Assembly: GCA_033439265.1 (NCBI GenBank)
Contig: JAVTVX010000035.1
Span: 12,240,001 to 12,304,000 of the forward strand
Length of the DNA: 64,000 nt
Source: Dillenia suffruticosa
Taxonomy: Eukaryota; Streptophyta; Magnoliopsida; Dilleniales; Dilleniaceae
Reading direction: 5' to 3'
Below are positions 22,032 to 32,819 of the stretch, one piece after another (position 1 is the first letter of the stretch; every line of letters starts with the position of its first letter). The notes under the pieces were generated by a model. That model ran no database searches. It was not told the origin of the DNA and saw only the letters and a program-made list of their open reading frames with translations. The position numbers and the translations under genes are program-made.

Positions 22032-22740
22032 CCTAAATTTTATATAGTATCGAGATTTTATAAATTGTAAAAATATCATCAATTTTTCAAAATTTTCTAT
22101 ATTTTAATTTTTAACAATATATTTTAAATTTCTTATAACGATTAATTTTTAATCTGAAATTTCATTTATTATAATAATATAATTTTAATATAGTACCCTG
22201 AGGCATGGTAATTATCATGATACATAGTAAATCATATAATTTTGTTAAATCTAACTTTATTTTATTTATATTTCTACTATCACATTTTATCATTTTTATT
22301 TCCATTATTTTATTTCATTTTATCATTTTTATTTCCATTATTCTATTTCATTTAATTTTATTGAATTTGTTTTTTTTCTAATTTTTTGTTTTTCTAATAA
22401 GTATGGAATTTAAATTATAATATATTAATAATTTAAAAAATATATATATTTAATCACAAATATTTTCCCTTCAAAATATATAAAATTAATAAATTATAAT
22501 TCATTCGTAACATTCAATTTAAATATATTTTGAATATATTAAAATCGTAATAAAAATAATTCAAAAAGAATACAAAACGAAAAAAAAAGCTCCCAGAAAA
22601 AGAAAAAAATAGAAGTGAGAGTGAGATAGAGAAAAAAAAAGTGAGAGTGAAATAGGGAGGCAAAAAAACGGTGAGATTGAGATTGATAGGAAGACAGAAA
22701 CAAATAAAAAAAAAAGAGAGAAATTTACGTAAATGTGTTG
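22032..22740. other. AT-rich CACTA interior
   Basis: AT-rich sequence with a local ATTTTTATTTCCATTATT repeat near 22280-22345, then purine-rich DNA (22560-22720). No coding sequence is recognised. Confidence 0.6.
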
Positions 22741-22800
22741 TGGATTAATGGTTAACACCCCAAAGATTCATCTTCTGGTCAGGGGTTCGAATCCGGGTGC
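22741..22800 (+). ncRNA. tRNA-like sequence with Pol III A and B boxes (SINE head or relic)
   Basis: TGGATTAATGG at 22741-22751 resembles an A box. GGTTCGAATCC at 22784-22794 is a perfect B box, followed by GGGTGCCTGCA, which resembles an acceptor-side stem. The spacing is tRNA-like. I could not fold a complete cloverleaf with a CCA-compatible acceptor, so a functional tRNA is unlikely. A tRNA-derived SINE head or tRNA relic inside the CACTA element fits better. Confidence 0.4.
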
Positions 22801-23090
22801 CTGCAACTTCATTCTTGAGCAATCAGGCGCTGCTTACTCGGGGGCGCCTGCCCACGCGGGCGCCCGTGTGAGCATGTGCAGGTGCTAGTGCGGGCGCTAG
22901 CTCACGCGGGGCGCTAGCTCACGCGGGTGCCCGCGCGAGCATGGGCAGGAGCCAGTGCAGGCGCCGCATGAGCATGGGCAGGCGCCAGTGTGGGCGCTCG
23001 CATGCGAGCCTGCCTGTGCGCAACGCCTGCCTATGCGGGCGTCCGCTCGAGCAGGGGCAGACTCCCATAGCAAGCTAGCACGGTGCAGGC
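22800..23090. repeat. GC-rich repeat island in CACTA element
   Basis: Repeated words GCGGGCGCTAGCTCACGC and GAGCATGGGCAGGCGCCAGTG make a CpG-dense island bounded by AT-rich DNA. It resembles the LTR island at 21080-21660 in composition. The open frame 22955-23191 is an artefact of the GC-rich repeat. Confidence 0.7.
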
Positions 23091-24294
23091 AAGCAATATT
23101 TAAATTGTTTAAATTACTATTAATTTTATTTAAATTAATAATGATAAAAAATAAGAAAATTATTTACAGTTTAGAAGACTCAATTATTTAAAATTATTAA
23201 TATTGACACCGCTTGAAATATTATTTCACATCTAAAATAATTAATTATGTTATATAATATAATATTAATAATAATTACATGATTATTATACAAATATTAT
23301 ATTATGAAAAAGTACATTAGTTTGATGATTTGATCTAAATTGGTAAATTTATAATATAATTTATAATAATATAATTATTATATTATTTATCTCTCAAAAT
23401 ATTTTCAAATTTTTTGTGAAATTTTTGCACTTCCGCTGTAATAATCTCTCTCTATTTTCATAAATAAATTTTGAAAATAAGTTTTCACAAATTTTTTCCT
23501 TTTCTATGCCAAATTTTTGAAAATTTTCTATTTTGATGTTAAATCTCAAATTAAAATAAAAATAATATGTTTATTTTTTAAAACCTGGTGGATGATTGAG
23601 CTTGTTCAACTGAACTTGGAGTAGTTGTGATTTTTCGTATAATGCTCTTCCATTGTTCTTTCAAATATCCAAGATAAAACTTTACAAAGTGTAAGTGAGA
23701 GGTTTAAATGAGTTAAAAAAGAAGAGCTTTCAAGAGAAGGATGGAGAAACTTTGATGGCGGATAAAATTTTGTAAAGTATGAGTGAGGGGTTTAAATAAG
23801 TTAGGGGAGAAGAACTTTGAAGAGAAGGAAGGAAAAATTTTGATAGTGGAAGTTTCGCCTGCATTGAATTTATAATATATTATTTTCACAAACAAGTTTT
23901 TAAAACCCTTTCGCGCTTTTTCTCCTGTCTCTTTTTTCATTATCTCGTTTTTTAATTTCTCACAATTTTTTTTATATTTTTAATTAATACTGCCTTATGA
24001 TTTTTACTACCTACTTACTTACGAAGTATTTACTAACTAATTATTAACTAGTTACTACATTTCACAATTTTTTGACACTTTTTTTCTCTCTTTTTTTCTT
24101 AGTCACTATATTATTATACTCGTTGCCTCTATTTCTCCATAGTTCTCATGCAATGTAATTTTTAGAATTAATTTTTAAAACTTGTTAACATTTTCATATC
24201 TATACTCTTATAACTCCTTATAAGTAGTAGAGTATTTGCAGTTTGTCTTGGCATTCACTTCATATGAAATAGTATATAGGATATTAGAGTTTAA

Positions 24295-24331
<37 letters not shown>

Positions 24332-25270
24332 TAAATAGTACGTATCTATAATATTTGTCATCTCTTTTAAGAATAATATTTAAAAAAATAATATCAAGTT
24401 ATGTAATAATAAATTTAAAGTTGTACTATTCACTAACAACTAACAATATCGTGTTTATTAGTTGTAATACCCACTAACAATATCTATCTCACCCACTAAC
24501 AAGTGATATGATATGATAGAACAAACATTTGCTCAATTGTTCAATTGCTCAATTACTATTGTTGATATTTAGGCACCAAGACAAAGTTAATGTTGTACTA
24601 GTAACATTATTCTTGGATAGATATTTAAAGCCAGATTTAATCTAGTTCAATGATTAAAGTAACTAATTTTAGAAAAACACAATTGATATTTATGTACTAT
24701 CTCTTGGTTTATCCCGTTAATCCTACAAGTAGTTTAACAAAATTTGACAATAAAGTAATCCAAACTTTTCACCTTAATTTTATCAAAAGCAGAATATCAT
24801 ACACAATGAATTTTATTTTTCAAGCGGTGTGATTAATTTTGTTAAAGCCATCATATCATCTTCCAACCATCTTGTAATGAGACAATGAATTTTATTTGAA
24901 TTTGATGGTAAGATGGTTTGATTTTCCTAACACAAAGTCAATTTAATTTAATGATTGTTTTATATTGTTTTTGTTTAAATAGAAGTAAGCAAAGAGAGTA
25001 AAAAGAAAAAAAAGAGAAATAGACATATAGCAAGTAAGTAACATAATAATTTGGCGCCAAAACTAAATTTTTCACGGTTAAAATAAAAAACAAATAAAAA
25101 ATTTTGGTGGTTAATTGATACCAAAATTTAAAATATTTTTGGGACTTTAACAAAATTTACTGCCCAATTTTTGTAAGAATTGCTTGATTGATTAAATATT
25201 ATTATAATTTTTAAATAATAATATTAATAATTTAAAATAATAATATATAAATTACTAATTTAATAATATA
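23091..25270. other. AT-rich CACTA interior, nothing recognised
   Basis: Very AT-rich, with a TA microsatellite near 24299-24327. A local duplication is visible near 23680-23840: TTTAAATGAGTTAAAAAAGAAGAGC versus TTTAAATAAGTTAGGGGAGAAGAAC contexts. Repeated CACTAAC and TACTAAC words occur around 24430-24510. No coding frame is recognised. Confidence 0.55.
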
Positions 25271-25274
25271 CTAA

Positions 25275-25485
25275 TTTACGCGGTCCCTTCCATGCGAGCA
25301 TGCCCTTGCCAGGGCACCCGTGTTGGTATGGTCGGGCGCTTGCGCAAGCACTTGCATACGTTGTTGCCCTGTGCGCGAGCATGTGCCACCTATGCCATGC
25401 GGGCACCCACGCACACATTCGCACGGGCTACCATGCATGCCGCGCAGGCGCCTGTGTAGGCATGCATCATGGGGCGAGCATAATC
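25275..25485. repeat. Second GC-rich island in CACTA element
   Basis: About 210 bp of GC-rich, CpG-containing sequence (GCGAGCATGCCC, GGGCGCTTGCGC, GCGCAGGCGCC) sits between AT-rich flanks. Short frames on both strands here are composition artefacts. Confidence 0.65.
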
Positions 25486-25879
25486 CTTTCAATCAATAAT
25501 ATTATAATTAATATATAAAAAGTTTTAAATATGAATTATGTAAAATAATGGTATAATTAATATTATTAAAAATATGAAATTAAAGGTTTTTAATGTAATT
25601 TAGTAATAATATTGTAACATAGCCTAGTATTGTAACAATGTTATAATATTATAATAATAGTTGGTAACAGAAACACAAATACAAATAAAAATACAAAATA
25701 TTTGATGATGTAAAGATGAAATTAAACTTTAAGATGGTAAAAACTTGATGATCTAAAGGCGGTAAAAAGGTTAAAAAAAGCAGAAAAAATTGACGGACTT
25801 TTGAAAATTTTGAAAATTTATTTGGGCAGTGAAATAAACCAAATATTCTATAAATCATTCCTTCTGAATCCTCTTTCCT
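25486..25879. other. AT-rich CACTA interior, nothing recognised
   Basis: AT-rich sequence without a recognisable motif before the pyrimidine-rich stretch that starts near 25858. Confidence 0.5.
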
Positions 25880-26469
25880 TTCCTCCCCACAAAACCTCTC
25901 CTCTCCACTCAAAGCTCTCGCTTATGAATCAACCAAAATTTTTGTGAAGCAGGTAATCACATATTTTTTTTTAAAATAAAATTTGGATCATACTATATTT
26001 TGAAATATTTTAAATTTTCACAGTTTGTGTTCATTTTGGATGAATTAAATGAAGGATGAGTATTTTTACTGACCATGAAGAATCACAACCATCCCAGAGC
26101 AACTTGATTTTGAAGAAACCCAATCATCTGGTTTAGTACAGATTTAGGTACATATATTATTTTTTTGTTTTCACACAGTATTACTAATTTCAATTTTATT
26201 TTTGTTTTTGAATAATAATCCAAATTATTTATATTCTTAGCTCCCAACCAACAATCATTATCTCTACATGATTGCATCCAAAAGGTGATATTTTTATTTA
26301 TAACAATTTTTATTTTTATGAATGGATTGATATACTCCATCTCGAAAAAATAATATTTTTTTTATAATCATTTTTATGAATAAATTGACATGAAAGTTGA
26401 TGCTACGACTGAAACATTTTTAGGGCAGAAGATATGCTGAAGAGGAGAAGATATATAGTTATTTGATAG
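25880..26469 (+). pseudogene. Possible chain of mini-exons in CACTA element
   Basis: A pyrimidine-rich stretch (25858-25915) precedes short blocks with splice-like borders. A block ends GAAGCAG before GTAATC (25952). A block ends GATTTAG before GTACAT (26147). A 44-nt block at 26241-26284 has AG before it and GTGATA after. A 46-nt block at 26424-26469 has TTTTTAG before it and GTAATA after. The blocks are less AT-rich than the intervals between them. No protein family is recognisable, and frames are short with stops. It may be a captured gene fragment or a decayed transposase gene; chance AG/GT pairs in AT-rich DNA are the alternative. Confidence 0.3.
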
Positions 26470-26589
26470 GTAATATTTTTTTTTCTTATTCTATTAATGT
26501 ATCAATCATTCTCAATAATACAAGATGTTATATTATTTTAGTAATTTCTTTATTTTATTGTTTATAACATTTCCTAAAATGTCAGCATG

Positions 26590-26900
26590 TGTGGTAATCG
26601 TACAGTATGTGATAACTGACGAAATAGTAACATTTGCTAACAGATAAATAACTGTAGTAACCGATGTAACATATGAACATATGTACTAACCGATCATAAA
26701 TGACTAACCGACGATAAAAGGTAACAATTGTGGTAACCAAATGGTAATCGAGTGGTAACCGATGATAAAAGATAATATTTGTGCAAACTGAGTGATAATA
26801 ACCGAGTCATAACCTAGTGGTAGTCAAAATCAAGTAGTAACTAAGTTGCAACCAAGTAGTAACCGAGTGGTAACTGACGATAAAATATAGTAATTTTTAC
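26590..26900 (+). repeat. Degenerate GGTAACCGAGTGGTAACCGATGATA array in CACTA right arm
   Basis: Words such as GTGGTAACCGAGT, AACCGATGATAAAAG and TAACTGACGATAAA recur at short intervals. The array differs from the left-arm minisatellite but shares the GTGGTAA core and the GATGATAA word. It probably belongs to the subterminal repeat zone. Confidence 0.7.
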
Positions 26901-27113
26901 CCATACTTAGCGTAATTTTACCAACACTTTTTAACCGTCACTATAAATATATGACATGCTCTAACGGTGATTAAAATTATCGGTATAAACCTATCCCGAC
27001 TGGTATATAGCCAACTAAAATCCTATCCGTTGGAGAAGGATCTGCTAACGGTTTTAGTTGATTTATCATACGGTTTTCGTCCGTCTGAATAAGTCATTTA
27101 TTTTGTAGTGTAG

Positions 27114-27980
27114 GATTGTCATAGATGACCATTTTGTGTCATGCTGATTTAATACCTTTGTGAATGGGAAAAAGATTAAGATTACACCTAGGAATATATG
27201 TGAGAGTAAGCCTGGGTCTCCTATGACAAGTGCGAACCCTACATGAAGACTAGTTATTTGGACAATACTAAGGTAGTCTATGATGATGAATACCTGAAGG
27301 TAGTGAATACAAGGGCCATAGATCTTGGCTTTCATGAACGAATCCTACATCTAATTGTCTCTCATGTATTAAGATCAAGAGAAGAAAACTATACTACAGT
27401 TTTAAGGAAAGATTTTTTGCTAATGGCATGCATTATGAATGGAAAAAAAATTGTGGTTTGCATTACATTGTCACTCATTTTATGATATCTGAACATAGAT
27501 CAGAGAGCTCCCTCTTGCCTTATGCTAGCATGATCACTAACATCCTATCAAGGAATCATGTGGAAGTGGAAAATGACACTCTTATTGAGTTAGGTAAGAA
27601 GAATGCAATCAATGCATCTTCAATGTTGAGAGCAAGATAGTAATAGTGAGGGTGAATGGGTAAGGAAAGAAAGAGGAGCAAGCAAGAGACAGGTTGAGGA
27701 AATTGATGATGAAGCTGGGGCTAACACTGAGATGTTCAGAGGAAAGAAAGAAAGACCGAGGAAGGTGAGACCTCGAGCATACAACTGATCACCTTAGAGA
27801 TGATTTGGGATAAGTTGTAGAACATTGAGAGGAGGTAAACCCTGATAGGTCAGATGAGCTGGTTTGTAAAAATGGAACTTACAATGTTCAAGAAAAATTG
27901 GATGCTTTAGTCAAGGAAAAAAGTAAGTCAAAGAAGGATCCCAAACCATCAAAATCCTTTTAGCTTAGGAATTTGCTGCA
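27114..27980 (+). pseudogene. SIRE-like envelope-like/extra frame, 3' part
   Basis: Just after the CACTA end the frame resumes. FVNGKKIKITPRNICE can be read near 27155-27205, then 27243-27485 (LGFHERILHLIVSHVL and RKDFLLMACIM). A shifted frame at 27428-27640 gives YEWKKNCGLHYIVTHFMI and LPYASMITNIL. This spacing of motifs resembles the third frame of SIRE elements (the plant transposon/envelope-like family). A charged Lys/Glu/Arg-rich tail follows to about 27960. Frameshifts and stops make it non-functional. Whether the family is a true envelope is unsettled. Confidence 0.55.
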
Positions 27981-28827
27981 TTTTTACTGGTCTTGTTCTT
28001 ACTTACTGATACTTGGATTTTTCATGTAATATAAGAACTCTTCTTTGCTTTATCTCTTCTTTGAATGCAATTTTCTGATTTTTCCAATATTTGCTCATAT
28101 AAAATTATTGCATTCATAATATGTTATACCTTTTTGTGTAAAGTGTGAGAACTGTTTATTGCAAAGTTTATAACATATATGCACTGATAATTGAGATGGA
28201 GTCAAGTGAGTATGTTATACCTAATTCTCTAATTTTACTTTCATATATGTACTGATATTAGTGTACTATGTCTAATATGCATTAAAATGATAAGAGTGAA
28301 ATGTAGAGTGTACTGCTGAAATGCAAATGTGCAGTAGGAAGGTGAAATGTATATAGATTCAACTGAACTCAAGTGAGTATGTTATTAGTAAGGTTGTGTT
28401 CTTGTGAAGTGTGAGCCATCTGATCTAGTATCATAGATAGGTCATAATGATGAAATGGAGTGCATTGGTTGATATCTAAATATGTGAGACTCTATACTGA
28501 ATGTGTGTAATGCTAATCTCATACTCTGTGCTAAATGTGTGTAGTGTTATGGAGAAAATTGTGAGACTCTGTGAGAAGATGTGCTAAGTGCTAAGTATGA
28601 AGTATGAAATGGGCTGACTATGTATAGTGAGTGGCTGAATGTGTGTTGTGTGTCATGTCGTGTGCAGAATAGTTAAGTGAAATAAGATCAAGTGTTAGAC
28701 TGAGTAATGTGTGTAGAGTAAGTATGGAATGTATGTGAAGTTGCAGAATACATAAATGCAATACTAAGTCATAATTTGAATTCAAATGGATTAACATTAT
28801 AGATTGAGCACTAGGAGTTTTGTTATC
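27981..28827 (+). other. SIRE-like 3' untranslated spacer
   Basis: No coding sequence. Repeated words GTGTGTAATGCTAA, GTGAGACTCTGTG and GAATGTGTGTTGTG give a weakly repetitive TG-rich region up to the polypurine tract. Confidence 0.6.
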
Positions 28828-28843
28828 ATAAAAAGGGGGAGAA
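28828..28843 (+). other. SIRE-like polypurine tract
   Basis: ATAAAAAGGGGGAGAA immediately precedes the 3' LTR, the standard position for priming plus-strand DNA synthesis. Confidence 0.85.
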
Positions 28844-30877
28844 TATTAATCTAGTAGAGTTTTGATGATGATAAAATGAAAAAAAAAAAAGGAAATTCAA
28901 GAAAATAAAAAAAAATAGCAAGAAAATTCAGGAGTCTGAAATTCATGTCGACCTGACTAGGGATACATCGACATGCACAACAGATCCACCAATTATAGGA
29001 CTTGTGTCGACCAAGTCATGATAATCACATACATCGACCTGTATAGATATTCGTGTTAACCTGAGAAATAGAACTTATACAAAAATACATATCTGAACAC
29101 TTTGACCCACAAAAAAACATATCGACCTGAGGAATAGAACTTATACAGAAATACATGTCTAAACACTTTGACCTACACAAAAACATATCGACCCAAACAA
29201 TATCAGGTGGACAAATTTAGAGTGATATGTTGACCAATTTTAAGTGGGAATAGAAACATGTCGATGTATAGTAAAGATATATCGACCTGAACTGAGGTAC
29301 CTTATATATATCGCAAGATAACACATCAACCTGAGCCTACATGTTGTTGACCTACATAAAACACATCAACCAATTTATTTCATCAGGTCTACCAATTTCA
29401 CTGATAAATAGTAACATATCAATCCGTTGGGACTACACATCAATCCGATAACACTTGCTTTTGAAATACACACATCAACCCTCCATTATACTTGTCGATG
29501 TAAACAAAGACACATTAACCAATTTGTTCATCGGTCAACCAATTTAACCAATGAATAGTGACACATCAACCTATATGATAACACATCAACCTATTGGTCC
29601 TTGTTTCTAAAATATACACACCGACCCATCATAATTCTTCTCAACCTGTAACAATCACAATGACCAATTCTTACTTGCATAGTAGTATATCGATGTATGC
29701 TGAAAGACCTATCGACCCGATGATTGTTTACTCATTGAATCATACATCGAATTGCTCTTTTCCTATTGACAAAGCACACACACAACGACCAATTTAGTTG
29801 CACACGTCAACCAAGTTCCTTCCAAAATAGGAACATGTCAATGTATTAAACTAACTTGTCGACCTGGTATTCATTAAGTCTTTGATATTACGCATCGACA
29901 TGGTAGCAACCTTGTCGACATGCATATATACATTGGCCAATTCAAAATATGTGTCCACTTATTTTATTTGGCATAGTTTCTTATCGACCTAAATGACATC
30001 TTTTCATCATGTTTTGATAGAAATACACTGTAAAGTTTTTGAATACCGATCGATGTCCACATTAAAGTAGTCGACCTGCGTGTGTCAGAAGTCAGATTTG
30101 TGAAACAAATTTGAATTTAACGGATACCTTGTTTCTTCGATTTCTAAAATGTTTCCTTTTGTATCAAAGTTAATGTTCAAATGCAACTCAAGCATATTCT
30201 GATTAGGCTAAATAAAAAAAGGCACAGTAAAAGAGTGAAGTTTCAGTACGAAGGAAGGAGTTGTTACGGAGCACTAATGGCGAATATTAAATGCTCAACG
30301 TTCGGATGCAATTACCACCACTAACCTTCAACTGGTCTATTCAATACCTTAATAAGTATTAAGGAGCTGAAGTAGAGAGAGTTACGAGAATTGAATGCCT
30401 TATTGAATACTCTGAAAAATCCCTACTGTTTCATTATGTATATTTTAAAATTTTGCCAACTGTTCTAAGTTTCACTGCCTACTTTTAAATTGTCAAATCT
30501 AAGGAAAAAGAATCTCAACTCTTGACATTTATTTTTCATATTAATACAAGTGTCAAAGATTATGGAGTGAGTATCACTGTTTTAAGTCCAGAAAGTCAAA
30601 AATTCAATCTGTGTGAGATTGAATCGAAGTGTTCAGTAGTAACAGTGAAAAAGGTTGAACTTAAATATGTAATCAAGTTTATAATCTAAGTTATTAGTGA
30701 AAAATTCAGGAAAAGTCTGGGAGTCGACATATATTGAGTTTGGTGGAACCATTATAAAAACTTTTTAACTTTTTATGTCCTACGTCTTTAAGTTTTCATT
30801 TTCTATCATTTGTTTAGATTTTAAAGTCACAAAAAATCCATATTTAACTATTCAACCCTCTCTAGTTGAATAATACA
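28844..30877 (+). repeat. SIRE-like 3' LTR
   Basis: It begins TATTAATCTAGTAGAG and ends GAATAATACA, and aligns with the 5' LTR along its length, including the CGACCTG-type array (about 28940-29995). The first dinucleotide is TA rather than TG, a transition. Then TAT (30878-30880) and the resumed Athila gag follow. Confidence 0.87.
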
Positions 30878-30880
30878 TAT

Positions 30881-31860
30881 GTTCCACAATGAGGCCACAA
30901 AATGTAATAGAGAAGTAATTGAAACTAAAAGTTTTTCCATTCTCTTTAGTAGATAAAGCTAAGAATTGATTATTTTGTTTACCTTCTTATTCAATTACTA
31001 ATTCGAATGATTTGAAAAGATTGTTTTTGGAAAAATTTTTCCCAACATATAGCAAACATCTAAAAAGAGATTTGTGGAATAAGACAATTCAGTGAGGAAA
31101 CTTTGTACGAATATTAAGAAGATTTAAACAGTTTTGTGTGAGTTTCCACAACATCAAATTCCTGACTAGCTGCTCATCCAATATTTTTATGAAACTCTTT
31201 TGTTGAAAGAAAGAAATATAATCGATGGAACCAGCGGTGGTGTGATGATGAACAAAATGCTTGAGGAAGCATGAAATTTGATCTCAAATACTGCATCAAT
31301 GTACAATAGTTTGGGGGATGACAAGTTATCTCAAAAAGGATCAATGAGATAAGTATTTTTTTCCTTGATCACAAATTAGATGCTCTCACTTCTATTGTAG
31401 AAAGGTTGATTGTAAGATAGGTACAACAAGTAAAGACATGCGAAATTTGCTCGAATATAGGACACCTAACGGACATGTGCCCTACACTTCAAGAGTAATC
31501 TAATGAACAATTGAATGTTGTAGATAGATTTTCAGAGTAGTTTACAAAAGAGTACGATCCTTACTCAAACATTTACAACCAAGATTTGAAAGATCATCTG
31601 AATTTAAGCTATGGGCCAAATCACAAGGAATTTCATAGCAATCCTATAGAAGACCACCATTCCAACCGCAACAACCTCTACAAAACCTAGAACTAGCCTT
31701 TGAAAATCTTATAGAAAGTTTTATGTAGGAAACAAAAGCAGGTATTCAAAGTTTCGATATCCAAGTGCACAATTGGTGACAATAATGAGCAAAATTGAAT
31801 GTAGCCATGGAAAATTACCGTCTCAAGTAAAAATTAATCCAAGAGAGAATACAAATGCTA
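30881..31860 (+). pseudogene. Athila gag, C-terminal part with zinc knuckle
   Basis: Sequence from 30881 continues the capsid motif broken at 10544. Further on, reading with frame changes, LLIQYFYE and IIDGTSGG (31165-31230) are standard Athila gag motifs. An intact CCHC zinc knuckle, CEICSNIGHLTDMC, lies at 31439-31480. It ends before a degraded region up to the protease. Several stops and frameshifts are present. Gag would package the element RNA. Confidence 0.83.
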
Positions 31861-32238
31861 TGCTACTCAGAAATTGAAAAGAAGTGCAGAATTTTTTACT
31901 AAAAGAGGTACACAGAGAGAAGGAACACAAAAAAAAAAAACCATGCCTTTTGAAGTTACACCACAAAGGATAAGTGAGGTACCAAATAAAAGAACTTCAA
32001 AACTAACCATTTTGCCTCCTTTTCCTAACAGGTTAGTACATTTCAAGAAGTAAGAGAATGAGAAGAAAATTTTGAAAACCTTCTCAAAAGTGGAGATAAA
32101 CATCTCTCTTATTGAAACCATCCGACAAGTACTAAGGTACGCGATATTTTTCAAGAGATTGTGCACTAGAAAACGGGTAATGACAAAATTGTTGAGTGAG
32201 AATGTCTTTGATATCATCCAAAGTGTAAAGATTCAGGT

Positions 32239-32565
32239 ATGTTTACTATACCAATCATTATAGACGACAAGAGGGTTGAAAAGGCAATGCTTAACCTAAG
32301 TGCTTCCGTAAATGTCATGCCCTTAGCCATATTTAGGTATTTGAATTTAGGAACTCTAAAGGGGACCAATGTGATTATTCAATTAGTCAATAGCTCTAAT
32401 TCATACCCTAAAGGAATCATTGAGGATGTCTTGATTAAAGTTAATGAGTTGATTTTCCCCATCGATTTTTATATCATTAACATGGATGATGCATGCATAT
32501 CAAATTCTGCTTTCATTTTGTTATGTAAAACTTTCATGAAAATGACAAAACCAAGATTGATGTGA
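32239..32565 (+). pseudogene. Athila retropepsin-like protease with active-site Asp changed
   Basis: An open stretch of 108 codons reads FTIPIIIDD, then AMLNLSASVNVMPLAIF, where active Athila proteases have the catalytic D-L-G-A-S. Here Asp is Asn and Gly is Ser, both explicable by G-to-A. The following PKGIIEDVLIKVNELIFP and IDFYIINMDD are conserved. The protease would cleave gag-pol; this version should be dead. Confidence 0.85.
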
Positions 32566-32819
32566 ATCTATGAACATTATTATTTGAATTTGATGCCGAA
32601 ATTGTTATATTCAATATTTTTGATACCATGTCATACCGTAATGACTAGGAATCCATTTTTCATGTTGCCATAGTTGATTCAATTGTGCGTAAGAATTTTG
32701 AACAAAATGTGATACTTTATAAGCTTGATCTTGTACCAAAAAAGAGCAAGATAAATAAAGATGCGAGATTAACACAAGATGAAGAAGCAAAGAAAGCCAT
32801 CATGGCCTCGTAGTCTACA

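Larger units (their letters stand above)
18107..27110. mobile_element. Non-autonomous CACTA (En/Spm-like) transposon
   Basis: The ends are inverted repeats CACTACAAAAT (18107-18117) and ATTTTGTAGTG (27100-27110). The flanking 3-bp sites are TAA and TAG, a near-match to the expected 3-bp duplication. Subterminal GACGG/CCGTC-type words occur at both ends (for example GTGACGGT near 18150 and AACCGTCAC near 26932), the usual transposase-binding architecture. No TnpD/TnpA-like transposase frame is present. After removing the solo LTR inside, the element is about 6.4 kb. It interrupts the SIRE envelope-like frame. Confidence 0.85.
10545..30877 (+). mobile_element. SIRE-like Ty1/copia retrotransposon nested in Athila gag
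   Basis: LTRs at 10545-12589 and 28844-30877 bracket an initiator-Met primer site, gag with a coiled coil, protease, integrase, RT-RNase H, an extra envelope-like frame and a polypurine tract. The extra frame plus ~2-kb LTRs is the SIRE/Maximus arrangement. The insertion splits Athila gag cleanly: bases after 30880 continue the interrupted gag motif. Subtracting the CACTA element inside leaves about 11.3 kb, normal for SIRE. The coding parts are degenerate. Confidence 0.87.

Noticed and set aside
22741-22815. Functional tRNA gene
   Set aside because: The A and B boxes are present but I could not form a full cloverleaf with a paired acceptor stem; kept only as a tRNA-like relic.
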